Positions 12,690 through 22,390 of a stretch of 64,000 bases of DNA are shown in pieces (positions within the stretch are counted from its first letter, which is position 1; each line of letters starts with the position of its first letter). The stretch is from positions 5,148,501 through 5,212,500 of the forward strand of contig NC_065576.1 in assembly GCF_937616625.2 (NCBI RefSeq). Reading direction: 5' to 3'. This DNA comes from Mercurialis annua. Its lineage: Eukaryota; Streptophyta; Magnoliopsida; Malpighiales; Euphorbiaceae. The position numbers and the translations under genes were made by a program. The notes beneath the pieces were generated by a model. That model worked only from the letters and a program-made list of their open reading frames with translations. It did no database searches and was not told the origin of the DNA.

Positions 12690-12985
12690 ATGGCTTAATG
12701 CCTTAAAAATACGCAAACCTTTACATGTCAGTTTATTATAACTTAATTTTTCAAAATCACTCCATTTAATCAAATTTAGAATATTGTGTTTTTTAAAGCC
12801 ATTTTTAAAAATAAACCGGTTTTTTTTCATGATGAGCATCATTAATGTTAACAAAAAACGGTTTATTTTTGAAAATGATATAAAAGACACAATTTTTCAA
12901 CAGGTTAAATTGAGTGACTTTGAAGATTTGGTTAGAATTGACAATGACCCGCAAAGATTTAGTATTTTTAAGATATTTTTTTAAA
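12690..12985. mobile_element. Degenerate inverted-repeat element
   Basis: Left sequence around CCTTAAAAATACGCAAACC pairs imperfectly with right sequence around GCAAAGATTTAGTATTTTTAAG, and the middle holds a second inverted pair (AAACCGGTTT-like against AAACGGTTTATTTTTGAAAA). It looks like an old foldback MITE. No target duplication was resolved. Confidence 0.4.
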
Positions 12986-12989
12986 GTAA

Positions 12990-13746
12990 AAGCTGCAGTT
13001 GAGAAATGGAATTGTCGCTACCAAATATTATTTAAAAAAAACAATCTAATATAAAACCAATTCTACAATCACAACATAAAATTTATTGTGACAAATAAAT
13101 ATATTATCTTTAGGAAGACAAGTCTTTGGACGAGCCACCGAGACTTACAAAAGAATTACCATCAAGACGCCTTGAAACCGAAGAAACGACGAACCAATAT
13201 TTGACCTCAAGCTGAAAGATCAAGAATACGTGAAAGCTAAGATCGAGCAATAAGAAAATTGCCCTTCCTAATTTTTTTTTTTGCCGATTTCTTTTCCGTA
13301 ACAAGCAGCCAATCTATAGCAGTATCACCTTTCATGTCTATCCGATTATGAATGCTTCGAGTCATAAACGATAATCATTATCCGCATGAATATGTGAAAA
13401 GTATTTTTAAGACATATACCTCAAATATATATCGCATATATTTAATACATCTCTGATGTAGAGCGTACAAAAATAAAAACTTTAAGGCATAATGTGAAAA
13501 CTTTCTAGTAAAACACAATTTTTTATAAGCATATCCTTGAAAAGAGTTAAACGATTTCAGACTGCTTTTATCATTTTTTCCTAATTTTATCTTATAAGGG
13601 CTTGTGGGCTCGACTACCCGCCGCAATATAGTTCATGGATGAGCCTTAATGTCCAATGCACATTGAAATTGAGCAGCCCATCTCTCAATCATTGGGCTGT
13701 ATATATTTTTAGATTCTAAAATGGAGTCATTTCATAAAGAGAAAAG
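12990..13746. other. Intergenic DNA, no gene seen
   Basis: Open frames of 64 and 82 codons on the minus strand have no recognisable product. Base composition is a little less AT-rich at 13110-13330, possibly an old transposon fragment. Confidence 0.4.
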
Positions 13747-13894
13747 GGACAAATTTGCCCCTATAGTTTAGGGCGGATTGTAAATAAACCCTTTATGTAA
13801 CACCCCGTTAGTCTCTGCCAATGTGAAATGTCTGTCATTTTCCACATTGCCAAAAGGGGCAACTATGTCCTTATGGTTTAGGAAATGAGTAAGT

Positions 13895-14293
13895 TATTAG
13901 AGCAGCTCAACATCAGATTCAAGCTCAGCAAAATCAGTTTATTTTAGTCTATTAATTTATGAAAGTTAGTTATGCAGTTAGGTTTGTTAAATTACAAAAT
14001 CAGTTAGTCAAATCAGTTAGTTAGATAAGCTTAGGTAGTTACTTATATAATTAGTTGTATTTCTGTCAATACTTAACAGACAAATACAGTTACTGTTAAG
14101 TTTGACACCGTTTGAGTCTGACTAGGCAATATAGCCGTTACATTCATAGAGCTAAAGCTCTATATAAAGCTGTAAACAATTCAGATAAAGTTAATGAGAA
14201 TTTCTCATATTTTCTTCAATACAATTTCTATAATCTTCTTCTAATCTTCTTCTTCTTCAATTGAATATTCTCTTTACATTCATAAATCTGATA
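13895..14293 (+). repeat. 5' LTR of the Copia element
   Basis: 399 bp, beginning TATTAG and ending CTGATA rather than the usual TG...CA. A TATA box (CTATATAAAGC) at 14160-14170 would direct transcription from about 14190. The region before it has repeated CAGTTAG motifs. Confidence 0.95.
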
Positions 14294-14305
14294 TGGTATC
14301 AAAGC
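14294..14305 (+). promoter_or_regulatory. Copia primer-binding site (initiator tRNA-Met type)
   Basis: TGGTATCAAAGC starts directly after the LTR and differs by one base from the usual plant site complementary to the 3' end of initiator tRNA-Met. Confidence 0.9.
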
Positions 14306-14482
14306 AATAATTAGTTCCGCTGCAATAAACTCAAAGAAACAAATCTCAATTCTGTTCTTAATCTTTGCAATCTTCTACATTACAATATTACAATCTTTTC
14401 TTGTTTTCTTAGTTAATTTCATCAAATTTGAATTTCTTTTCTTGTTTCTTGAAGAAACCCTAAAATCATTCATTCAAAGAAG

Positions 14483-14989
14483 ATGACTTCTTTTGAATCA
14501 GAGAATCTCTCTAGTCCATTTTATCTACACCCAAATGAAAACCCATCTTTAGTTCTTGTTTCACCTTCATTGAATGGACAAAATTATCATTCTTGGTTCA
14601 GGTCAATGCGAATGTGTTTATTATCAAAGAATAAACTCAAATTTGTAGATGGTAGCATACCAGTGCCTTCAAAAGGGGAACAAATATATTCTACATGGGA
14701 AAGATGTAACACCATGGTTCTTTCATGGATTCTTCGATCTTTATCAACTTCAATAGCACAGAGTGTGTTATGGATGGATAATGCTGTGGATGTATGGAAG
14801 GATTTGTATGACAGATTTTCACAAGGAAATGCTCTTCGAATCTCAGATTTGCAAGAAGAAATGTATGCTTTTAAGCAAGGTAATCTTTCTGTTACTGATT
14901 ACTTTACTCATCTGAAGATTTTGTGGGATGAGTTTGTTAACTTTGAGAATGGTACCTATGTGTACTTGTATACCACAATGTCACTGTGA
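14483..14989 (+). CDS. Copia gag, N-terminal part (cut short by a frameshift)
   Basis: 168 residues from the ATG at 14483. Residues about 10-60 match the N-terminal gag domain of plant Copia elements (SSPFYLHPNENPSLVLVS, then LNGQNYHSW and SKNKLKFVDGSI). Residues about 60-160 are the capsid-like gag region. The family's nucleocapsid zinc knuckle is missing here because it lies in the next frame downstream. The frame ends at 14989 after entering out-of-frame sequence (the last 15 or so residues look non-homologous). It overlaps the downstream frame by 62 bases. The shift is one base forward relative to this frame and falls near 14935-14955. Protein assembly from this copy would lack the RNA-binding part. 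Confidence 0.9.
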   Translation: MTSFESENLSSPFYLHPNENPSLVLVSPSLNGQNYHSWFRSMRMCLLSKNKLKFVDGSIPVPSKGEQIYSTWERCNTMVLSWILRSLSTSIAQSVLWMDNAVDVWKDLYDRFSQGNALRISDLQEEMYAFKQGNLSVTDYFTHLKILWDEFVNFENGTYVYLYTTMSL

Positions 14990-17900
14990 GGCTTTGCAAG
15001 TAGTTAAAAATCATCAAGATAATGATTATGTCATTAGATTCTTGAAAGGTTTGAGTGAGAATTATGCTGTGATTAGAACACAAGTTTTAATGTTAGATCC
15101 ATTACCTAAGATCAACAAAGTTTTTTCTTTATCTTTGCAACATGAGAGGCAATTGGGTATAGGAATGGTTGAAAGTCAGAACATGGAACCAGCAGTTTTT
15201 GCTACAAATGCTAATTTTGCAAATCAGAAAAGAGGAGTTTATAATGGTTCTAAGTCTTTTGGAGTAAATAAACCTCAAGTAAATCAGTTTGGAAATAGTA
15301 ACAATTTCAAGTCTCAAAATGGACAAAGAAAGTATTATCAGTCTTCAAATAATGAAAAACCAGTTTGCAGTTTTTGTGGATTCTCAGGACACACAGTAGA
15401 TATATGTTTTAAGAAACATGGTTATCCACCAGGTTATAAGTTCAGGCCTAAGAATTTTGTTAATCAAGTTGGAGATGATGATTCAGAAAATGTGTATGGT
15501 CAAGAACAATGTTTTACTGAGGCTTATGAAGGGTATGAAGGATTTGCTGGAAATCAAAAGGATTTTGCTCATAAAGATTCTAAGGATGTGGTACCTAGTT
15601 TTACTCAGGATCAATATAAGCAGTTGATGGTTATGTTGCAACAAAATGCATCTGCAAGTTGCTCAGCTAAGGTTAACACAGTATCTGCATCTTTCAATGA
15701 TGAACCAGAAGATCCAGGTTTGGTTTTTTCTGCTTGTACTTTTGATAATAAACATGTTGCATCTGCATCTTGGATCATAGATTCAGGAGCAACAAACCAT
15801 ATTGCTTGTTCCTTAGATTCTTTTATTAATTACAAGCCTGTTGTTGGTGTGTCTGTCACATTGCCTAATTCACAAAGAATCAAAGTTACACACACTGGCA
15901 CAGTAAAATTTAGTGAAAATTTTATTCTTTATGATGTGTTATATGTGCCTAATTTCTTTTTAAATCTTATTTCCACTAGTAAGCTAACACATTATTATTC
16001 ATATTGTTTGATTTTATTTAAAGATGTTTGTGTTATACAGGATCCTATCAAATGGAAGATGATTGGATTAGCTAGGAAAATACAAGGCCTTTATCAACTT
16101 GATAAAACCAGATTTGAGATTGATTGTTCTGTGAATTCTGTGAATCATAATGTCAAAGTTGTTGACAATTCTGTTAAGTTTGTAAACAGTAATTCTGTTA
16201 AGTCTGTAAACAGTAATTCTCTTTGGCATTATAGATTAGGACACTTAGGTAATTCAAGGTTGAAATCATTACAACTATTAGATTCTGAGATTAAGATTCC
16301 TGATAATAATCATTGTAAGACTTGTCATTTTGCTAAACAAAAGAAAAATTCATTTCCTTTGAGTGTTTCTACTGTGAATAATTGTTTTGATTTAGTTCAT
16401 ATTGATATTTGGGGTCCTGCTAGAGTTTCTTCTGTTTATGGTCATAGGTATTTGCTAACCATAGTAGATGATAAAAGTAGATTCACTTGGTTATTTTTAA
16501 TGAAATCAAAATCTGAAGCAAGGTTAATAGTACAGAATTTTTGTGTTTTTGTTGAAACTCAGTTTTCAGTAAAGATAAAATGTGTAAGAACAGATAATGG
16601 TTTAGAGTTTCACATGCCTATTTTTTATGATTCAAAAGGAATAGTTCATCAGACCACATGTGTGTATACACCTGAACAAAATTCAGTTGTGGAAAGAAAA
16701 CATCAGCATATTCTTAATGTAGCTCGTGCTTTAAAATTTCAGTCTTCTATTCCATTAATTTTCTGGTCAGATTGTGTTTTTCATGCTTGTTTTTTAATAA
16801 ATAGAATTTCATCACCTGTTATTGATAACAAAACACCTTATGAGATATTATTTAACAAAGTTCCTGTTTATAAAGATTTAAAAGTGTTTGGTTGTTTGGT
16901 TTATGCTTCTACTTTGTCTCATAATAGGGATAAATTTACCCCTAGAGCAACTCAGTGTGTTTTTTTAGGATATCCAGCTCATACTAAAGGTTATAGGCTA
17001 TATAATATTGAGACAAAACAAGTTTTTATCTCAAGGAATGTTAGATTTTATGAACATTTATTTCCATATCAAGATTCTTCAATTATAACTGAATCATCAT
17101 TAGTCTTGCCTACAAATATTGATACAACTGATTTTGATATGCATATTCCTTGTAATCAGTATGTTAGGACAGAAACAAATGATATTTTGCCTACTAATGA
17201 TTCACTTGTTAACATTAATCCTGCACCTGCTAGTACAGATGTGTCAAATAATAATGGAAATATTAATAATGATTCTTCTGTTAGTATTATGCCTGCTGTA
17301 AGAAGGTCTTCTAGAATAATAAGTAAGCCTGTGCATTTCAAAGATTATGTTCATGCCATTGTATCTAACAAGCAGATTAAAACACCACACATTTTGTCAA
17401 AAGTTTTTACTTATGAGAATCTTAATTATAATCATAAAGTGTTTGCAGTACATCTTGACATAGTTAAAGAGCCTAAAACATATAATGAAGCAATAAAATT
17501 TGATTGTTGGAAGGAAGCTATGCAAAAAGAGCTTGATGCTTTAGAATTAAATAATACATGGTTTTTAACTGATTTGCCAGCAGGAAAGGTTCCAATTGGT
17601 TGTAAATGGGTCTTTAAGACTAAATACAACAGTAATGGGACAATTGAGAGACACAAGGCACGTTTGGTTGCAAAGGGATACACACAACAAAATGGTATAG
17701 ATTATTTGGATACATTTTCTCCTGTAGCTAAACTAACAACTATTCGTGTCTTATTAGCAACTGCTGCAGCTAACAATTGGATATTAGAACAATTGGACAT
17801 CAATAATGCATTTCTTCATGGAGATCTTCATGAAGAGGTGTATATGCAGATTCCACAAGGCTTAACCTGCTCTCAACCAAACCAAGTCTGCAAGCTCATT

Positions 17901-19007
17901 AAGTCTTTGTATGGACTTAAACAAGCTAGCAGACAATGGAACTTCAAACTGACTGAAGCTTTAGTGTCTCAAGGATTCATACAAACCAATTCAGATTCAT
18001 CATTGTTTACAAAGAAGAATAATAAATCTTTTAAAGCATTATTGATATATGTAGATGATGTGATCTTGGCTGGTAATGATGAAGTTCAAATCAGAAATAT
18101 TAAAGCTTATTTGGATGAAGTATTCAAGATAAAAGATCTTGGATCTCTGGAGTTTTTTCTAGGACTGGAAGTGGCTAGAACTAAGGCAGGAATCAACTTG
18201 TGCCAAAAGAAGTATGTTCTGGATTTACTTCAGGAAACTGGTTACTTAGGATCAAAACCATCTTCTACTCCAATGACAGCAGAAACAAGATTGATAAAAG
18301 AAGACAAATCTCCTGCATACAAAGATATTACTGCATATAGGAGATTAGTTGGCAAGTTGATATATTTGTGTTGCACTAGACCAGATATATCATTCTCAGT
18401 CCAACAATTGTCACAATTTTTAGACTGTCCCACTGAGATTCATTATGCTGCTATCTCCAGAATATTGAGGTACTTGAAGAAATCACCTGGACAAGGCTTA
18501 TTTTTTCCAGCAAATAATTCAATGAAACTGAAGGCTTTTTCAGATTCAGATTGGGCCACATGTCCTGACACTAGAAGATCAATTACAGGCTTCTGTGTGT
18601 TTCTTGGAGAAGCTTTAGTCTCTTGGAAAATAAAGAAACAAGCCACAGTTTCAAAATCAAGTGCAGAGGTAGAGTATAGAGCATTAGCAAACACTGCATG
18701 TGAACTTCAGTGGATTCAGTATTTGCTAACAGATTTACAAATAGATTCAAGCTCAGCAGCAATGGTTTATTGTGATAATCAATCTGCATGCCACATAGCA
18801 CACAATCCTGTTTTCCATGAGAGGACCAAGCACATAGAGATAGACTGTCATTTGGTGAGACAGAAATTACAGAGTGGATTACTACAGTTATTTCCAATAT
18901 CTACTTCTCAGCAGCTAGCAGATTTTTTTACAAAACCACTACCTCCTTCTAAGTTTCTGGAAATGCTAAGCAAGCTTGGAGTTCATGATATATACACTCC
19001 AGCTTGA
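14928..19007 (+). CDS. Copia gag C-terminus and Pol polyprotein
   Basis: A 1359-codon open frame. In order it has: a CCHC zinc knuckle (C147-x2-C150-x4-H155-x4-C160); an aspartic protease with the active site DSGATN near residue 285; an integrase with the HHCC zinc domain (HYRLGHL near 434, CKTC near 463) and the DDE core (HIDIWG near 491, RTDNG near 554, VVERKH near 587); a reverse transcriptase from about 870 with the YVDD box near 1041; and RNase H (FSDSDWA near 1204, SSAEVEYRALA near 1244, YCDNQSA near 1281). This is the Ty1/Copia order. All catalytic motifs are present. The first about 10 residues are an artefact of the frame overlap; homology starts near residue 11. The stop codon overlaps the polypurine tract. 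Integrase has NS where many relatives have NG before the VVERKH box. Confidence 0.96.
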   Translation: MSLLTLRMVPMCTCIPQCHCEALQVVKNHQDNDYVIRFLKGLSENYAVIRTQVLMLDPLPKINKVFSLSLQHERQLGIGMVESQNMEPAVFATNANFANQKRGVYNGSKSFGVNKPQVNQFGNSNNFKSQNGQRKYYQSSNNEKPVCSFCGFSGHTVDICFKKHGYPPGYKFRPKNFVNQVGDDDSENVYGQEQCFTEAYEGYEGFAGNQKDFAHKDSKDVVPSFTQDQYKQLMVMLQQNASASCSAKVNTVSASFNDEPEDPGLVFSACTFDNKHVASASWIIDSGATNHIACSLDSFINYKPVVGVSVTLPNSQRIKVTHTGTVKFSENFILYDVLYVPNFFLNLISTSKLTHYYSYCLILFKDVCVIQDPIKWKMIGLARKIQGLYQLDKTRFEIDCSVNSVNHNVKVVDNSVKFVNSNSVKSVNSNSLWHYRLGHLGNSRLKSLQLLDSEIKIPDNNHCKTCHFAKQKKNSFPLSVSTVNNCFDLVHIDIWGPARVSSVYGHRYLLTIVDDKSRFTWLFLMKSKSEARLIVQNFCVFVETQFSVKIKCVRTDNGLEFHMPIFYDSKGIVHQTTCVYTPEQNSVVERKHQHILNVARALKFQSSIPLIFWSDCVFHACFLINRISSPVIDNKTPYEILFNKVPVYKDLKVFGCLVYASTLSHNRDKFTPRATQCVFLGYPAHTKGYRLYNIETKQVFISRNVRFYEHLFPYQDSSIITESSLVLPTNIDTTDFDMHIPCNQYVRTETNDILPTNDSLVNINPAPASTDVSNNNGNINNDSSVSIMPAVRRSSRIISKPVHFKDYVHAIVSNKQIKTPHILSKVFTYENLNYNHKVFAVHLDIVKEPKTYNEAIKFDCWKEAMQKELDALELNNTWFLTDLPAGKVPIGCKWVFKTKYNSNGTIERHKARLVAKGYTQQNGIDYLDTFSPVAKLTTIRVLLATAAANNWILEQLDINNAFLHGDLHEEVYMQIPQGLTCSQPNQVCKLIKSLYGLKQASRQWNFKLTEALVSQGFIQTNSDSSLFTKKNNKSFKALLIYVDDVILAGNDEVQIRNIKAYLDEVFKIKDLGSLEFFLGLEVARTKAGINLCQKKYVLDLLQETGYLGSKPSSTPMTAETRLIKEDKSPAYKDITAYRRLVGKLIYLCCTRPDISFSVQQLSQFLDCPTEIHYAAISRILRYLKKSPGQGLFFPANNSMKLKAFSDSDWATCPDTRRSITGFCVFLGEALVSWKIKKQATVSKSSAEVEYRALANTACELQWIQYLLTDLQIDSSSAAMVYCDNQSACHIAHNPVFHERTKHIEIDCHLVRQKLQSGLLQLFPISTSQQLADFFTKPLPPSKFLEMLSKLGVHDIYTPA

Positions 19008-19014
19008 GGGGGGG
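19006..19014 (+). promoter_or_regulatory. Copia polypurine tract
   Basis: GAGGGGGGG immediately before the 3' LTR, the expected plus-strand primer. It overlaps the TGA stop of the polyprotein. Confidence 0.9.
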
Positions 19015-19413
19015 TATTAGAGCAGCTCAACATCAGATTCAAGCTCAGCAAAATCAGTTTATTTTAGTCTATTAATTTATGAAAGTTAGTTATGCAGTTA
19101 GGTTTGTTAAATTACAAAATCAGTTAGTCAAATCAGTTAGTTAGATAAGCTTAGGTAGTTACTTATATAATTAGTTGTATTTCTGTCAATACTTAACAGA
19201 CAAATACAGTTACTGTTAAGTTTGACACCGTTTGAGTCTGACTAGGCAATATAGCCGTTACATTCATAGAGCTAAAGCTCTATATAAAGCTGTAAACAAT
19301 TCAGATAAAGTTAATGAGAATTTCTCATATTTTCTTCAATACAATTTCTATAATCTTCTTCTAATCCTCTTCTTCTTCAATTGAATATTCTCTTTACATT
19401 CATAAATCTGATA
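19015..19413 (+). repeat. 3' LTR of the Copia element
   Basis: 399 bp, identical to the 5' LTR except for one base at 19367 by my reading. It is followed by the target duplication TAAGT. Confidence 0.95.
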
Positions 19414-19418
19414 TAAGT

Positions 19419-20590
19419 AGACCCTCTATAAATTTTTAATCTCAATTAAGTCCTTAATTTGTCAAAATCAGCCCATCTAAACTCCTCTGTCTAATAACGT
19501 TAACGAAACGCTTCGTGCCGTTACTCTCCGCCTACGTGAAATGTCCATGTTATTTAATATTTTGGATAAAACAATTTCACGCGTCCTACTCACTTTTACA
19601 GTTTACAAAATATTTTATTTTTTAAATAAAATTTTAGAGAGTGGAACTTTTTTCATTTTATATATTTTTTTTACCTTTTTTCCTTTTCCCCCCATCATGT
19701 GTATCTTTTTATTTTATTTTCTAGTTTATATCTTTTCTTTTTAAATAAGATTTTGTATGTGGTTTGTCCAATTTGGCCATATAGCAAATGAATTTTTAAG
19801 ATTGAATGCTCATATGTATTATGCAACTTACTTATAAAGACTAGCCATATGTCTTCTGCATTTTCATGAGAAGTGGACCATTTTTTGATATATGGTGTAC
19901 ATAGTTCTTCATACAAATCAGGTCTGTTTATCATCTGTTAGAACAAAGTTAGACTCGAATAAACAGACGTATGGTGTGTTTGTCAGTTCAAAACCAGCTG
20001 GATTCGAAGGGAAAACAAAAGTGATTGTAAACTGTTATCCAGCGAAGGCAAAAAGACGTGGTAAAGACGGCGGAGAACCAATGGAAGAAAGAAGAAGAAA
20101 TAAAGAAAAAAGATATAAAATGGAAAACAGGCTAAAAAGGTCTCTAAAAATTTATTTAGAAAATAAAATATTTTTAAAATATTAAAAATAAGTAAGCCAT
20201 GTGAATTTTTTTATCTGAGATATTAAATGAAATGGACGTTACGCGGAGACAAGGGGGACATAGAGCATTTTGTTAAGACTGTTAAATAGAGGGGTTTGGA
20301 TTGGCTGATTTTGAAATGTCATAGTTTAATTGAGATCAAAAATTTATAGAGGGCCTAATTGCTCCCGCCGTAAATCATAGGAGCATATTTTTCCCTTTTG
20401 GCCACGTGGAAAATGACATGGACATTCCACGTAGACAAGGAGTAACGGAATGGAGCGTTTCGCTAACATTGTTAGAGATAGGGGCTTGGATGGGCCAATT
20501 TTGAAACATTAATTAGGAGCTTATTTTGAGATCGAAAATTAATAGAGGGTTTTCTTCTAGGCCTCAACCATAAGGGCATATTTGCCACGT
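19419..20590. other. Rest of the host foldback element, 3' of the Copia insertion
   Basis: Continuation of the left arm (19419-19555), an AT-rich middle without a convincing gene, then the right arm. Open frames at 19541-19744, 19695-19934 and 19892-20185 have no recognisable product. The last has a purine-rich stretch (KAKRRGKDGGE) typical of chance frames in such DNA. Confidence 0.5.
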
Positions 20591-21424
20591 TCCCTAATAT
20601 CTTGAGACGATGAGTTATGATTATATTGATGGTAGAGCGATATATATAATTGTTTTAACAAAGAATTTTTTTATGTGTTAACAATTCCCATCACTAAGGA
20701 AAATATGATAGAAATTTTAGGCTTGTCACGGATTTAGGAGCTACTACTCTCATTTTCTAGCGTCGATCTCGATCCGTAAAATCCAGTTGTGATATAATTA
20801 CTAGTCAAATTAATCAATCAATCAATTCAACTTATTAAGCTAATTTTAAGAATATCTAATGGTTAACTCATTCTCAATTTCTCATATTATTAATCATTAG
20901 ATTGTTGATTACTAGGTTTATTATAAAAAAAGTTCAATCGAGTCAATTTTCAAATTACAAAAGTATGTTTTAAATTGCCAAACTAATTCAAGCATTAAAC
21001 ACAAATAACAGCATACAAAATCAGCAGTCACTCATATTTCATTAACTAAAATAAACATAATTTAATGTTAATTTCCGACTTATGTATTAAACATAATTCC
21101 ACATACTCTTTGCTTCCGAAGATTAAACATTCAGAAGTGTACTTTTAAAATCTATCCGCTTTTCTAGAAAAATGGGGGGAAACAACGAGTCAGTATAAAA
21201 ACTGAATGAATTCGTAGCATTCATTAAAGAACATCCATAAAATATAAATCGCAAGCTATAAATGCATTTATAATCAAATCAGATACCGGATGAAACTCTA
21301 ATCCTCAATTCATATATATCAATATCCATCAATTCTGGTTGTGGATATAATGTCCAACAATCACCAATGTTTGATCCTGACCGTGATCATGGTACCGTTG
21401 CCCGTGATTATCATTTATATTCCA

Positions 21425-21592
21425 AGAAGTCTAAACCGTGAACCTAGTAACGTCATCTTAGACTTTCACTTATTCTTATAAGAATTTGGGTCGTAAACAG
21501 TGTCGTCGCCTCATATTTGTATCAGAGTTTAGGCTGTAAACATGGTGTCATCACCTCAGACGATGGGCCATGAACATGGCGTTGCCTTAGAC
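21425..21592. repeat. Degenerate tandem repeat, unit about 45-60 bp
   Basis: At least four versions of a unit resembling CCGTGAACATGGCGTCGCCT followed by CAGACT lie head to tail (starting near 21433, 21488, 21530 and 21567). Copies differ at many positions. Confidence 0.65.
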
Positions 21593-21805
21593 TGTTATAT
21601 CAATCATTTCTTAACTCTATTTTCGATTAGTACCTATGCGGACACAGTGCTATTGGCGCCCAATAAGTAGCATGTTTCATCATATCCACATCAATATTTT
21701 AACAATTATTCATATATGATGCAACTAAATTAAACGCTCATATGAAATGCGATAATTTAAACATTTAAAATTTATAAAGCATTGTAATTTATAAAATTAA
21801 GGCCT

Positions 21806-22085
21806 TTATAACATAAAAAGGCCAAACGTTTAGCAAAAATCTCAATTATATCCAAATGTTTAAATCGTCTCGATAATGTCCAAAAACATAATATAACATG
21901 TTAAAATGTCCAACCCCAAAATGGAGCGTGCTTGTGCTGATGTGTCGCTTAGGTGGCATGGCGGTGCGTGCCACGTCGATCAAACCTAAATCTTAAAAGG
22001 CCAAACATTTAAAAAGTCTCCATAATGTCCAAACATTCAAAATTCTCCATTATATCAAAACGTTTTAAATTGTCTCGATAATGTC
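21806..22085. repeat. Degenerate tandem repeat, unit about 28-32 bp
   Basis: Repeated versions of CCAAACGTTTAAAT, then GTCTCGATAATGTCC. Copies near 21855, 21995, 22030 and 22055 are separated in the middle by a GC-richer insert (21920-21980). Confidence 0.65.
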
Positions 22086-22172
22086 CAAATATATACTATG
22101 ACGTTGCACGCACCAACATATCTCCTAATCGACAATATCAACACTTTTGGGTTTAGATATTTTTAAGACATT

Positions 22173-22390
22173 CACTACTAGAAATCAGGTGTTTAGCGAC
22201 ATATTTTTCTCTCACTAAACACCTAAATTCCGTCGGTAAATTGTGGGTCGCTAATTGGATAAATTTTGGGTCGGTAATTTGGGGCATTTAGCGACGGACG
22301 TATCCGTCGCTGAATTCGTCGCTGTATCATGCAGTTAGCGACGGAAAATGCACCCCTTGGACAATGAGTGTATCCGTCCCTGCACACACA
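22173..22390. mobile_element. CACTA (En/Spm) element end
   Basis: Starts CACTACTAGAAATC, a CACTA terminus. It is followed by the subterminal motif GCGAC(GG) repeated in both orientations (near 22195, 22230, 22250, 22292, 22303 and 22338). The opposite end was not found, so it is a truncated element. Confidence 0.7.

Larger units (their letters stand above)
13895..19413 (+). mobile_element. Ty1/Copia LTR retrotransposon, nearly intact
   Basis: Two 399-bp LTRs (13895-14293 and 19015-19413) differ at one position by my count (T at 14247, C at 19367). They are flanked by a perfect 5-bp duplication TAAGT (13890-13894 and 19414-19418). A primer-binding site follows the 5' LTR directly and a polypurine tract abuts the 3' LTR. 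The coding order gag, protease, integrase, reverse transcriptase, RNase H is that of Copia. A frameshift divides gag, so this copy probably cannot make its full polyprotein. The LTR identity points to a recent insertion. Confidence 0.97.
13747..20590. mobile_element. Long-inverted-repeat element split by a Copia insertion
   Basis: The left arm (13747-13894, resuming at 19419) reads GGGACAAATTTGCCCCTATAG and so on. The right arm (about 20200-20590) is its inverted counterpart, ending CCATAAGGGCATATTTGCC. Each arm has two tandem degenerate units of about 150 bp sharing phrases such as CACGTGGAAAATGACATGG and GAAACGCTTCGTGCCGTTAC. Without the Copia element it would be about 1.3 kb. No target duplication was resolved. 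It resembles the Mutator-like foldback elements elsewhere in the window but is older. Confidence 0.6.
20726..22171. repeat. Possible solo LTR or LTR fragment with internal tandem repeats
   Basis: The block begins TGTCACGGATTTAGG, a start seen in some plant Gypsy LTRs, and contains two sets of degenerate tandem repeats described separately. It ends near TTTTTAAGACA just before a CACTA end. No matching 5-bp duplication and no coding sequence were found, so the LTR call is tentative. Confidence 0.35.

Noticed and set aside
18583..18897. 104-codon minus-strand open frame
   Set aside because: Antisense shadow of the Copia RNase H coding region.
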